From Clostridiales bacterium (lineage in GTDB: Bacteria > Bacillota > Clostridia > Christensenellales > Borkfalkiaceae): a DNA stretch of 64,000 bases. Of the stretch, positions 26,461-34,274 are shown piece after piece. Below the pieces are notes generated by a model that worked only from the letters and a program-made list of their open reading frames with translations, had not been told where the DNA came from and ran no database searches. The translations under genes were made by a program, and so were the position numbers. How positions within the stretch are numbered: the first letter of the stretch is position 1; every line of letters starts with the position of its first letter. The stretch is taken from the NCBI GenBank assembly GCA_022508245.1, contig JAFLVO010000002.1:79263-143262 (forward strand), in the 5' to 3' direction.

Positions 26461-26688
26461 ATGTCATTAAAGAAAGATTTGGCAAAGGAAATCGGGCTTC
26501 TTGAAAAAGAGATGAGCGCACTTGAAAGCAAGCGTTCGCGTTCTATGGCAGCGCTTATGGAGGCGCTCATAAGCAGAAGAGACCCCGACGAGTCGGAGAT
26601 GCAGTTCTTCCGCCAGTACTCCGCCGAGATAGAAATCAAGCGCCAAAAGCTCATCGATTTGACGGTACGCTTAAAGCACCTGATATAA
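26461..26688 (+). CDS. 75-residue coiled-coil partner protein, copy 1
   Basis: A fully helical, charged cytoplasmic protein without a signal peptide. It begins MSLKKDLAKEIGLLEKEM, has an RSRSMAALMEALISRRD middle, and ends in a second helix (EIEIKRQKLIDLTVRLKHL), suggesting a helical hairpin. It has AAAAGGAG ahead of the ATG. The copy at 62131 differs at only two residues (Ser19/Ala, Ile75/Met), while the DNA differs at roughly a dozen further, silent positions. In both places it directly follows a giant surface protein with the same cytoplasmic tail, so I infer that it binds that tail. I do not recognise a named family. Confidence 0.85.
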   Translation: MSLKKDLAKEIGLLEKEMSALESKRSRSMAALMEALISRRDPDESEMQFFRQYSAEIEIKRQKLIDLTVRLKHLI

Positions 26689-26755
26689 CGGCACCACAAG
26701 GGCAAGTAATTTAAGGCTGAAAAACAGAAAAACACGGCCTATAAACAAAAACAAT

Positions 26756-26786
26756 AAAAACTCACGGCAAACGCCGTGAGTTTTTT
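26756..26786 (+). terminator. terminator after partner copy 1
   Basis: CTCACGGC and GCCGTGAG pair around AAAC, extended by flanking A and T runs. Confidence 0.9.
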
Positions 26787-26836
26787 GTGTGAATAAAAAA
26801 ATTTAAATTTTAGCCTTTGTGATAATAAAGGCTTTC

Positions 26837-27043
26837 CTAAAAGGTAACCAACCCTAAAAGGTAATCAACGCTGACGTTGAAAAAGTCGGATATCTTTACC
26901 AAATTAGGCGCCGTTGGCTCACTGCGGTCTGTTTCCCAATAACACACCACGGCGGGACTGACGTCTAACAGCTCTGCAAGCTTGCCCTGACTTATTCCCT
27001 TTTCCGTTCGTAATTCTTTTAATCTTTCCGCAAATATTTTCAT
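26837..27043 (-). CDS. Xre-family repressor
   Basis: A 68-residue protein that is a single Cro/C1-type helix-turn-helix (LKELRTEKGISQGKLAELL, VSPAVVCYWETDRSEPT, IVSVDYLLG-type end). It is transcribed away from the collagen-like lipoprotein gene. The start at ATG 27043 was chosen over a TTG at 27049. A minus-strand promoter (TTGAGT 27088-27083, 18 bases, TATATT 27064-27059) leaves only about ten bases of leader and no ribosome site. Palindromes in the shared region make it a likely repressor of itself and its neighbour. Confidence 0.85.
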   Translation of the reverse strand: MKIFAERLKELRTEKGISQGKLAELLDVSPAVVCYWETDRSEPTAPNLVKISDFFNVSVDYLLGLVTF

Positions 27044-27058
27044 AGTCAAATTTTATTA

Positions 27059-27104
27059 AATATATTGAGCAAATACTTGACTACTCAATATATTGAGTGA
27101 TAAT
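27059..27104. promoter_or_regulatory. divergent promoters with Xre operator in the spacer
   Basis: The perfect 16-bp palindrome ACTCAATATATTGAGT (27083-27098) exactly fills the spacer between TTGACT (27077-27082) and GATAAT (27099-27104) of the rightward promoter. Its left arm also holds the -35 of the leftward repressor promoter. The 11-base arm AATATATTGAG recurs at 27059-27069, over the leftward -10. One repressor bound here would block both promoters. Confidence 0.75.
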
Positions 27105-27140
27105 ATACTATTACAGTGTGTAAAAAGGAGAAATAAAATA

Positions 27141-28367
27141 ATGAAAAAGAAAAAGATTTTTGCGGCGCTTGCGTTGAGCGCATGTATGGCACTCGGCACG
27201 ATGAGCGTTGCAGCTTGTTCGCCCAACAAAGGCAACAATGGTAGCGGAAACACAGGCGACACCGTTGACAAAAGTATTATGCGAGTTTACGAGGCTTATG
27301 CCAAAGCAGCCGCAGCAAACGGCGATGATGTTATGGACTACGAAGAGTGGTATGCAGACTTGCTTGCAAATGCCAAGGGCGAAAAGGGAGATAAAGGCGA
27401 CAAAGGCGATACCGGTGCAACCGGAGCGCAGGGCGAAAAAGGTGACAAAGGAGACGACGGCGAAAAGGGCGAAGACGGAGCGGCAGGTAAGGACGGAAAT
27501 ACCTGGCTTGTAGGTACAACCGCACCCACCGCAACCGACGGTAAGGACGGAGACCTCTATCTTGACTATACCACTTGGAACGTCTATCACAAGGAAAGCG
27601 GCGTATGGGTATTGCTTGGCAATATTAAAGGTGACAAAGGTGACAAGGGCGACAAGGGCGACAAGGGAGATAAAGGCGACAGTGGCTCACAGGGCGAAGT
27701 CGGCGAAAATGTAATAAAGGATTTCGGCTCGGTAACGGTCCCTGCAAATGATGGTACAAATGACGGTACATATGATTTAGACCTTACGGGCGTTGAGGCG
27801 GGTACATATTATCTTGTTGCAGAAACTTCCGTAACCCCTGCAAGCGGTATTCTTTCTTCCACTACCGATAATTATAAATATGATATGTATGCTCCGATAA
27901 AAGGCGAGTACAAAAGCGCTATAATAGTTAAAGAGGAGACTACAACTCAAACAACGCTTACTAATTCCTCCGCATCGGAATTAACGGCAAGCGTAAAACT
28001 TGTTGAGTATGTTGCACCCGTTATAAAGGCGGGCGAAGAAATAGACGTACCTATGATGTATACGGGAGCTCAGCGCTATATGCCTGTACAATTAGATGCG
28101 GCATTACTTGGCAAAACGGTAAAGGTCACTATTAAATTCCCCGAAGTCTCTAAAGCTCCCGGCGTAATTTATCCGAAAGCAAGCACTAGTGCAGGGTATG
28201 CGTCATTTGGCGCTTGGAACACAACTTCTGATAAGATAGGAACGGGAATATATAGTAAAGAACTCGATTTAAGCAAAATGGGAGAAGAAACCTCCGTTGC
28301 TTTCAGAAGTCAAGATGCCAATACAGAATTTAACGCAACTGTAAAATTTGAAATCGTAGAATCATAA
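27141..28367 (+). CDS. lipoprotein with collagen-like repeats
   Basis: A 408-residue lipoprotein. The N-terminus MKKKKIFAALALSACMALG is a lipoprotein signal ending in the lipobox VAAC. After about 50 helical residues come two blocks of Gly-X-Y triplets, mostly GDK, GEK and GAT types, at about residues 78-117 and 162-184. They are separated by a WLVGTTAPTATDGKDGDLY segment of the kind common in phage-tail and exosporium collagens. A beta-rich C-terminal domain of about 220 residues follows. Triplets imply a trimeric stalk on the outside. ATG 27141 follows AAAAGGAG. The Xre operator in its promoter suggests switched expression. Confidence 0.88.
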   Translation: MKKKKIFAALALSACMALGTMSVAACSPNKGNNGSGNTGDTVDKSIMRVYEAYAKAAAANGDDVMDYEEWYADLLANAKGEKGDKGDKGDTGATGAQGEKGDKGDDGEKGEDGAAGKDGNTWLVGTTAPTATDGKDGDLYLDYTTWNVYHKESGVWVLLGNIKGDKGDKGDKGDKGDKGDSGSQGEVGENVIKDFGSVTVPANDGTNDGTYDLDLTGVEAGTYYLVAETSVTPASGILSSTTDNYKYDMYAPIKGEYKSAIIVKEETTTQTTLTNSSASELTASVKLVEYVAPVIKAGEEIDVPMMYTGAQRYMPVQLDAALLGKTVKVTIKFPEVSKAPGVIYPKASTSAGYASFGAWNTTSDKIGTGIYSKELDLSKMGEETSVAFRSQDANTEFNATVKFEIVES

Positions 28368-28398
28368 CGCATTTATACAACCGGCTACACAACATGTC

Positions 28399-28440
28399 GG
28401 CGGCGAGGGAATTTAAAGCCTTTTTTCAGACCTCGCCGCC
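28399..28440 (+). terminator. large GC-rich hairpin after collagen-like lipoprotein
   Basis: GGCGGCGAGG (28399-28408) pairs perfectly with CCTCGCCGCC (28431-28440) across a 22-base loop. It lacks a strong T run; it may stabilise the mRNA end ahead of the true terminator. Confidence 0.5.
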
Positions 28441-28461
28441 AAATTTATATTCATATGCTAC

Positions 28462-28494
28462 AAAAAGCGGAGAGGGAAAGCCTCTCCGCTTTTT
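28462..28494. terminator. terminator after collagen-like lipoprotein
   Basis: AAAAAGCGGAGAGG and CCTCTCCGCTTTTT form a 14-bp stem around GAAAG. T-rich ends on both strands suit the convergent acyltransferase gene too. Confidence 0.88.
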
Positions 28495-28558
28495 ACTTAT
28501 GATTTGACGATACACTCGCGAATCAAAGGAGTAGCCTGTTTATACGCTTTGGCGCAAT

Positions 28559-29380
28559 TCATATTTTGGTCAGATATTCGAGTTTTTTGTTGTATGCGGT
28601 TTCGTATTTTTCTTTCCAGCGCGCCTCGGCGTCGCATTTCATCTTTTCAATGCGCTGTCTTTTTGGAAAGCTTTCGTCGGCGTACACGGGTTTTAAAATA
28701 TTTATTCTCAATCTTTTAATTGCCCCTCTTTTGCTCTTTTCAAAGGTGCAGAAAACGGGGATAACGGGCACGCCGAATTTAACGGCGTAGTAAAAGGCTC
28801 CGTCCAGCATCGGGCGGGGCTTTTGGTACGCCGTCCACATCGCCTTCTCGGGATAGAAATTTATTATCTTTCCCCTTTTCAAAAGGCGTTCCATTTCGGC
28901 GTTCAAATTCTTCATAGCGCTGAAGTTTTCACTGAACGGAAGCATTCCGCCGTGCCGGATAATATGCCCCCCCAAGCCTTTTTTATTGTTTTGTTGGGTC
29001 ATGGTATGGTAGGAGCGGTAATGCCCCACCGCCTGCCGCACGAATAGAGTGTCGAGGTAATTTATATGGTTGCAGACACACAGAGCTCCTTTCTTTTTAA
29101 GCTCTTTAAGGTTTTCCCTGCCCGTAACCTTTGCGCCGAACCCCACCTTTAAAACGATGGGAGAGAATAAAAATAAGACAGTCCGCCAAAACCCCACGAT
29201 TAAGCTTTCGGGGAATTTACGGCGGTATTTAAAGCTCCCGTCCGGCACGCTCCATTTTTTGCCAAACGGTATGTAGTCGTAGCCGAATTTTGCGCGCTCC
29301 TCGAGCGCCCGCTGTATGCCGTCCCGCTTTTCGCAAAAGGAACGCCTGTTTTTTGTGGAATTTCCGCCCATACCGGACAT
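28559..29380 (-). CDS. PlsC-like 1-acyl-glycerol-3-phosphate acyltransferase
   Basis: A roughly 273-residue membrane-associated acyltransferase. NHINYLDT fits the catalytic NHxxxxD motif, LPFSEN the second block, and FYPEKAMW stands where the glycerophosphate-binding FPEGTRS motif normally is, a clear variant. GVPVIPVF is the fourth block. It probably acylates a lysophospholipid or related lipid. Sequence similarity starts late, so the start is uncertain: ATG 29380 is given, TTG 29416 and ATG 29371 are alternatives, and none has a ribosome site. The promoter lies at 29426-29454. It converges with the collagen-like gene. Confidence 0.82.
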   Translation of the reverse strand: MSGMGGNSTKNRRSFCEKRDGIQRALEERAKFGYDYIPFGKKWSVPDGSFKYRRKFPESLIVGFWRTVLFLFSPIVLKVGFGAKVTGRENLKELKKKGALCVCNHINYLDTLFVRQAVGHYRSYHTMTQQNNKKGLGGHIIRHGGMLPFSENFSAMKNLNAEMERLLKRGKIINFYPEKAMWTAYQKPRPMLDGAFYYAVKFGVPVIPVFCTFEKSKRGAIKRLRINILKPVYADESFPKRQRIEKMKCDAEARWKEKYETAYNKKLEYLTKI

Positions 29381-29425
29381 TTTACAGCAGGCTTTAATGG
29401 TAAAAATTGTGAACAAATGTCGGAA

Positions 29426-29454
29426 AATATAATTTCTAAAATTTTACACTGCAA
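29426..29454 (-). promoter_or_regulatory. acyltransferase promoter
   Basis: Minus strand TTGCAG (29454-29449), 17 bases, TATATT (29431-29426). Confidence 0.6.
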
Positions 29455-29500
29455 AATTTAAAAATAATTGTCGAAAACGTTTTATTTTTCTTATCATAGC

Positions 29501-29509
29501 TGTTATAAT
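29501..29509 (+). promoter_or_regulatory. hydrogenase operon extended -10 promoter
   Basis: TGT directly before TATAAT (29504-29509) gives an extended -10; the -35 is poor (TTTATT at 29481). The leader holds a 12-codon frame from ATG 29547 (product MAFGKIKNRSMK) with GAAAGG ahead of it; its stop overlaps the hydrogenase start codon. Confidence 0.6.
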
Positions 29510-29581
29510 AAATACAGAAATATCGAATTGTCGCCGAAAGGTAAAAATGGCATTCGGTAAAATCAAAAACAGGAGTATGAA

Positions 29582-30070
29582 ATGACACAAAATTTATTTG
29601 ACGGTACAGCCGAGCAGATGAATGAGCTCTTGTCCTGCATAGAAAAGCACAAGGGCGAGAAGGGCGCGCTCATACCCGTATTGCACGAGGCACAGGGCAT
29701 TTACGGTTATCTGCCTGTCGAGGTGCAGACGGTTATAGCCGAAGGGCTTAATATCCCTCTTTCCGAGGTCTACGGCGTTGCCACCTTTTATTCACAATTT
29801 ACGCTCTTGCCCAAGGGCAAACACCAGATAAGCGTGTGCCTCGGCACGGCGTGCTACGTAAAGGGCTCCGACAAGGTGCTTGAAGCAATCGAGCGCGAGC
29901 TGCACATCTCTTGCGGAGAGTGCACCCCCGACAGAATGTTTTCGATTGATTCCTGCCGCTGCGTCGGCGCGTGCGGACTTGCGCCCGTCATGATTATTGA
30001 CGGCGAAGTTTACGGCAGGCTCACTCCTGCAGACATCAAGGGTATTCTTGATAAGCACTTACACGATTAA
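29582..30070 (+). CDS. hydC: NADH-dependent hydrogenase subunit, NuoE-like (HydC)
   Basis: A 162-residue thioredoxin-fold protein that carries one [2Fe-2S] cluster between the flavin subunit and the hydrogenase. The four ligands are visible in CLGTACYVKG near residue 83 and CRCVGACGLAP near residue 125. The N-terminal helical bundle (LIPVLHEAQGIYGYLP) is typical of NuoE/HydC. AGGAG at 29571 precedes the ATG. The next gene starts 11 bases on, so the three subunit genes form one operon. Gene naming differs between species (hydC, hndA). Confidence 0.93.
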   Translation: MTQNLFDGTAEQMNELLSCIEKHKGEKGALIPVLHEAQGIYGYLPVEVQTVIAEGLNIPLSEVYGVATFYSQFTLLPKGKHQISVCLGTACYVKGSDKVLEAIERELHISCGECTPDRMFSIDSCRCVGACGLAPVMIIDGEVYGRLTPADIKGILDKHLHD

Positions 30071-30081
30071 GGGGGGGAGAT

Positions 30082-31974
30082 ATGACAATTCAGGAACTCA
30101 ATAAAATTGCGCAACAGGGCGCAGATTTAATCAACGTAAGAAGAATAGTCCGCGAGCAGGCTGAAAAGCTCGCGGGAAACACGGGCTACAGAAAGCAGGT
30201 GCTTGTCTGCGGCGGTACGGGTTGTACGTCGTCGCACTCGTTAAAGGTAATCGAGCAGCTTGAAAAGAGCTTTAAAGAGCTTGGCATAGACGATATTTTA
30301 ATCGTTAAGACGGGCTGCTTCGGTCTGTGCGCACTCGGTCCCATTATGATAGTATATCCCGAGGGTGCATTCTACTCGCAGATGACCCCCGAACACGCCA
30401 AAACGGTGTGCGAAAAGCACCTTGTAAAGGGCGGAGAGGTCGTTAAAGAGCTTCTCTATAAAGAAACCGTTCACGCAGACGGAAGCGTTATTCCCTTCTC
30501 TGAAATTCCCTTCTACAAGCACCAGATGAGAATTGCGCTCCGCAACTGCGGCGTTATTGCGGCTGAAAGCATTGACGAAGCTATCGCGGCGGGCGACTAT
30601 TCGGCGCTTGCAAAGGTGCTCACCGAAATGACCCCCGACGATGTTATAAACGAAGTGCTCGCTTCGGGGCTTCGTGGCAGAGGCGGCGCAGGCTTCCCCA
30701 CCGGCAGAAAGTGGGCGTTTGCAAAGGCCTCACAGGGCGACATTAAGTACGTTTGCTGTAACGCCGACGAGGGCGACCCCGGCGCATTCATGGACAGGTC
30801 GGTTCTCGAGGGCGACCCGCATTGCGTACTTGAAGCAATGACTATAGCAGGCTATGCAATCGGCGCTCATCAGGGCTATATCTACGTCCGCGCCGAGTAC
30901 CCTATAGCAGTTGACAGACTTAAAATAGCATTGAAGCAGGCACATGAATACGGCTTGCTCGGCAAAAATATTCTCGGAAGCGGTTTCGATTTCGATATTG
31001 ATATCCGCCTCGGAGCGGGCGCGTTCGTCTGCGGCGAAGAGACTGCGCTTATGACGAGTATCGAAGGACACAGAGGCGAACCCCGTCCCCGTCCTCCTTT
31101 CCCTGCAGTAAAGGGTCTTTTCGAAAAACCCACCATTTTGAACAACGTTGAAACGTGGGCGAACATTAACCCGATTATCACCAAGGGCGCGAAGTGGTTC
31201 TCGTCAATCGGTACCGAAAAGAGCAAGGGCACCAAGGTGTTCGCGGTCGGCGGCAAAATCAACAACGTCGGACTTGTGGAAGTTCCCATGGGTACTACGC
31301 TGAACACAATAATATACGAAATAGGCGGCGGAATCCCCGGCGGCAAGGCGTTCAAGGCTGCGCAGACGGGCGGTCCCTCGGGCGGCTGTATTCCCGCTAA
31401 ACACATAGATATACAGATGGACTTCGACAATCTCGTTGCAATCGGCTCCATGATGGGCTCGGGCGGTCTTATCGTCATGGACGAGGACACCTGTATGGTT
31501 GATATTGCCAAGTTCTATCTTGAATTTACCGCGGACGAAAGCTGCGGCAAGTGCACTCCCTGCCGTATCGGCACAAAGAGGCTTTTAGAGACTCTTACAA
31601 AGATTTGCGACGGCAAGGGTGAACCCGAGGACCTTGAAAAAATCAAGGACATCGCAGAGCAGATGAAGTCATCTTCTCTCTGCGCTTTGGGACAGTCTGC
31701 GCCCAACCCCGTACTCTCTGCTATGGAGCATTTCGGTGACGAGTATAAGGGGCACATCTATGATAAGACGTGCGCGGCGGGCGTATGCAAATCACTCCTC
31801 AATTACTATATCCAACCCGACGTATGCAAAGGCTGTACGCTCTGCAAGAGAAACTGCCCTGCAAACGCAATTTCGGGCGAGGTCAAGAGTGCGCACGTGA
31901 TAGACACCAAAAAGTGCATTAAGTGCGGACAGTGTATACAGCATTGCAGATTTAATGCAATCGTCAAGAAGTGA
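30082..31974 (+). CDS. hydB: NADH-dependent hydrogenase flavoprotein subunit, NuoF-like (HydB)
   Basis: The 630-residue subunit takes electrons from NADH through FMN. It has an N-terminal thioredoxin-like [2Fe-2S] domain ([22 protein letters not shown]), the NuoF core with [16 protein letters not shown] for NADH and [11 protein letters not shown] for FMN, the [4Fe-4S] site [11 protein letters not shown], and a C-terminal two-cluster ferredoxin ([23 protein letters not shown]). This longer layout is that of HydB in trimeric, ferredoxin-coupled (electron-bifurcating) hydrogenases. Ribosome site GGGGGGAG. It is followed immediately by the catalytic subunit. Confidence 0.95.
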   Translation: MTIQELNKIAQQGADLINVRRIVREQAEKLAGNTGYRKQVLVCGGTGCTSSHSLKVIEQLEKSFKELGIDDILIVKTGCFGLCALGPIMIVYPEGAFYSQMTPEHAKTVCEKHLVKGGEVVKELLYKETVHADGSVIPFSEIPFYKHQMRIALRNCGVIAAESIDEAIAAGDYSALAKVLTEMTPDDVINEVLASGLRGRGGAGFPTGRKWAFAKASQGDIKYVCCNADEGDPGAFMDRSVLEGDPHCVLEAMTIAGYAIGAHQGYIYVRAEYPIAVDRLKIALKQAHEYGLLGKNILGSGFDFDIDIRLGAGAFVCGEETALMTSIEGHRGEPRPRPPFPAVKGLFEKPTILNNVETWANINPIITKGAKWFSSIGTEKSKGTKVFAVGGKINNVGLVEVPMGTTLNTIIYEIGGGIPGGKAFKAAQTGGPSGGCIPAKHIDIQMDFDNLVAIGSMMGSGGLIVMDEDTCMVDIAKFYLEFTADESCGKCTPCRIGTKRLLETLTKICDGKGEPEDLEKIKDIAEQMKSSSLCALGQSAPNPVLSAMEHFGDEYKGHIYDKTCAAGVCKSLLNYYIQPDVCKGCTLCKRNCPANAISGEVKSAHVIDTKKCIKCGQCIQHCRFNAIVKK

Positions 31975-31985
31975 GAGGTGGAATA

Positions 31986-33701
31986 ATGATAAATTTGAAA
32001 ATAAACGGCATTGCTGTCAGCGTGCCCGAAGGTTCTACAATACTTGATGCGGCAAAGCTCGCGGGCATCAGAATTCCCACGCTCTGCTACCTTAAAGACG
32101 TACAGTGCGTAGGCTCCTGCCGTATGTGCCTCGTCGAGGCTACGGGAGCAAGAGGCTTGGTTGCAGCTTGCGTATATCCCGTTTCCGAGGGCATGGAAGT
32201 CCGCACCAATACCCCTAAGGTAAGAAAATCAAGAAAAACCACGGTTGAGCTCATACTTTCAACCCACAAGAAAAAGTGCTTGAGCTGCGTCCGTTCAATG
32301 AACTGCGAACTTCAGAAGCTCGCGCTTGAATACAACGCAGAAGAAGACAGGTTCGGCACGGACCACGACTTAAAGCCCATCGACGATTTGTCGGCTTCGG
32401 TCGTAAGAGATAACAGCAAGTGCGTTATGTGTACCCGTTGCGTTGCCGCCTGCGACAAGCAGACGATAGGCGCAATCGGACCCAAGAACAGAGGCTATGC
32501 AAAGGTAATAGGTTCTCCCTATGATGTGCCCCTTGCAGTTACTTCATGCGTAAACTGCGGACAGTGCGTAGTTGCCTGCCCCGTAGGCGCACTCTATGAA
32601 AAGAGCTCCGTTGCCGACGTTTGGGGCGCAATAGTTGACCCGACCAAGCACGTAGTGTTCTTCACCGCACCCTCTGTAAGGGCAACCCTCGGCGAGGCGT
32701 TCGGTCTTCCCGTAGGCACCAACGTAGAGGGCAAGATGGTAACGGCAATAAAACAGCTCGGCGATATCAAGTGCTTTGATATGGACAACACGGCAGACCT
32801 CACTATAATGGAGGAGGCAACCGAGCTTTTGACGAGAATTCAAAAGGGCGGAAAGCTTCCCATGTTCACAAGCTGCTGCCCCGGCTGGATAAAGTTTGCA
32901 GAGCATTACTATCCCGAGCTTTTACCCAACCTTTCAACCTGCAAGTCCCCTCAGGAGATGTTTTCGGCATTGCTCAAAACATACTACTGCGAGAAAAACG
33001 GCATAAAGCCCGAAGATTTGTACGTTGTATCGGTAATTCCCTGCACGGCTAAAAAGTTCGAGGTTACGCGCGACGAGCTCGGTCACTACACCGACGCGGC
33101 GCTTACCACCCGCGAGCTTGCTAAGATGATTAAGGAAGCAGGCATAGACTTTGCAAATATTCCCGACAGCGAATACGATTTGCCTTTCGGCGAAGCAAGT
33201 GGCGCAGGCGCAATATTCGGCGCAACGGGCGGCGTTATGGAGGCGGCTTTGAGAACTGCTGCATATAAGCTCGGCGGAAGCGGCGCACCTATCGAGTTCA
33301 AAGAGGTTCGCGGCACGCAGGGCGTCAAAGAGGCAGAATACAAGGTTGGCAAGGCTACCGTCAAGGTTGCGGTTGCAAGCGGTCTTGACAACGCGAGAAA
33401 GGTTATAGAGGCGGTCAAGAGCGGCGAAAAGGACTATACCTTCATAGAAATTATGGCTTGCCCCGGCGGCTGTATAAACGGCGGCGGTCAGCCCTACGTT
33501 CACGACGAAATCAGAAACAACGTGGACTTGAAGGCACTCCGCGCACAGGCTCTCTACAACTACGATAAAGAGAGAAAGGTTCGTTGCTCGCACGACACTC
33601 CCGCAGTGGAGATTCTCTACAAGGAGTTCTTCGGCGAACCCAATTCGCACAAGTCGCACGAGTTGTTACATACAACATATGAAAAAAGACCTAAGTACTA
33701 A
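31986..33701 (+). CDS. hydA: [FeFe]-hydrogenase catalytic subunit
   Basis: A 571-residue group A3-type hydrogenase that makes H2 from NADH plus reduced ferredoxin. Clusters in order: N-terminal [2Fe-2S] (CYLKDVQCVGSCRMC), His/Cys cluster (HKKKCLSCVRSMNC), two [4Fe-4S] (CVMCTRCVAACDK, CVNCGQCVVACPVG), then the H-cluster motifs FTSCCPGW, IPCTAKKFE and MACPGGCINGGGQP. The second motif has Ile where the family has Met (MPC). Start at ATG 31986 after GAGAGGTGG; an upstream GTG at 31971 overlaps the hydB stop. Maturases hydEFG are not in the window. Confidence 0.95.
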   Translation: MINLKINGIAVSVPEGSTILDAAKLAGIRIPTLCYLKDVQCVGSCRMCLVEATGARGLVAACVYPVSEGMEVRTNTPKVRKSRKTTVELILSTHKKKCLSCVRSMNCELQKLALEYNAEEDRFGTDHDLKPIDDLSASVVRDNSKCVMCTRCVAACDKQTIGAIGPKNRGYAKVIGSPYDVPLAVTSCVNCGQCVVACPVGALYEKSSVADVWGAIVDPTKHVVFFTAPSVRATLGEAFGLPVGTNVEGKMVTAIKQLGDIKCFDMDNTADLTIMEEATELLTRIQKGGKLPMFTSCCPGWIKFAEHYYPELLPNLSTCKSPQEMFSALLKTYYCEKNGIKPEDLYVVSVIPCTAKKFEVTRDELGHYTDAALTTRELAKMIKEAGIDFANIPDSEYDLPFGEASGAGAIFGATGGVMEAALRTAAYKLGGSGAPIEFKEVRGTQGVKEAEYKVGKATVKVAVASGLDNARKVIEAVKSGEKDYTFIEIMACPGGCINGGGQPYVHDEIRNNVDLKALRAQALYNYDKERKVRCSHDTPAVEILYKEFFGEPNSHKSHELLHTTYEKRPKY

Positions 33702-33713
33702 TTAAAAATTTTA

Positions 33714-33748
33714 AAGCGCGGCTGCCACGGCAGCCGCGCTTATTTTAT
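33714..33748 (+). terminator. terminator after hydrogenase operon
   Basis: AAGCGCGGCTGCC (33714-33726) pairs with GGCAGCCGCGCTT (33729-33741), followed by ATTTTAT. Confidence 0.9.
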
Positions 33749-33771
33749 ATCCACAAATTTAAAATTAGATA

Positions 33772-33800
33772 TTGAATATTGATGATTGCCGTGATATAAT
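33772..33800 (+). promoter_or_regulatory. promoter of HIT-family gene
   Basis: TTGAAT (33772-33777), 17 bases, TATAAT (33795-33800). Confidence 0.75.
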
Positions 33801-33836
33801 TATATAGGTTAAATTTACAACACAGGGGAGTAAACA

Positions 33837-34256
33837 ATGAAAGACAACAACTGCGGCTACTGCGTTCACGGCGAACCGCTTGCAAAATTCGGCATCTATA
33901 TCTGCGATTTGTCGGTAAGTCAGCTCATACTTTTCAAAGAGCAGTCAAAGCCCGGCAGATGTATAGTTGCTTATAAGGACCATGTAAGCGAAATAGTCGA
34001 TATATCGGATGAAGAGAGAAACGCATTTTTTGCGGACGTAAACAGAGCAGCCAAGGCAATTCATAAAGTATTCAAGCCCGACAAATTAAACTACGGCGCA
34101 TACGGCGACACGGGCTGTCATCTTCATATGCACCTCTGCCCCAAATACAAGGGCGGCGACGAGTGGGGCGGTACCTTCACAATGAACCCGCAAAAGGTCT
34201 ACCTTTCGGACGAAGAATATAAAGATATGATAGAAAAAATAAAAGCTGCGCTTTGA
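33837..34256 (+). CDS. HIT-family nucleotide hydrolase/transferase
   Basis: A 139-residue protein with the histidine triad HLHMHLCP near residue 97, which acts on the alpha-phosphate of nucleotide conjugates. It has an N-terminal CGYC pair that may bind zinc, and the GRCIVAYKDHVSEIVD segment typical of HIT proteins. Exact substrate unknown; dinucleoside polyphosphates or AMP conjugates are usual. AGGGGAG precedes the ATG. The oxidoreductase gene begins 18 bases after its stop, so the two are probably cotranscribed. Confidence 0.88.
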   Translation: MKDNNCGYCVHGEPLAKFGIYICDLSVSQLILFKEQSKPGRCIVAYKDHVSEIVDISDEERNAFFADVNRAAKAIHKVFKPDKLNYGAYGDTGCHLHMHLCPKYKGGDEWGGTFTMNPQKVYLSDEEYKDMIEKIKAAL

Positions 34257-34274
34257 TTTTCGGAGAGGTAGAAA

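Noticed and set aside
27369..27690. Short tandem repeats as a CRISPR-like array
   Set aside because: The repeats are Gly-X-Y codon triplets of a collagen-like protein and are in frame throughout.
29461..29581. Rex-binding site upstream of the hydrogenase operon
   Set aside because: Rex is encoded at 13223 and hydrogenase is a usual target, but I found no TTGTTAA..TTAACAA or TTGTGAA..TTCACAA palindrome in the leader or promoter.
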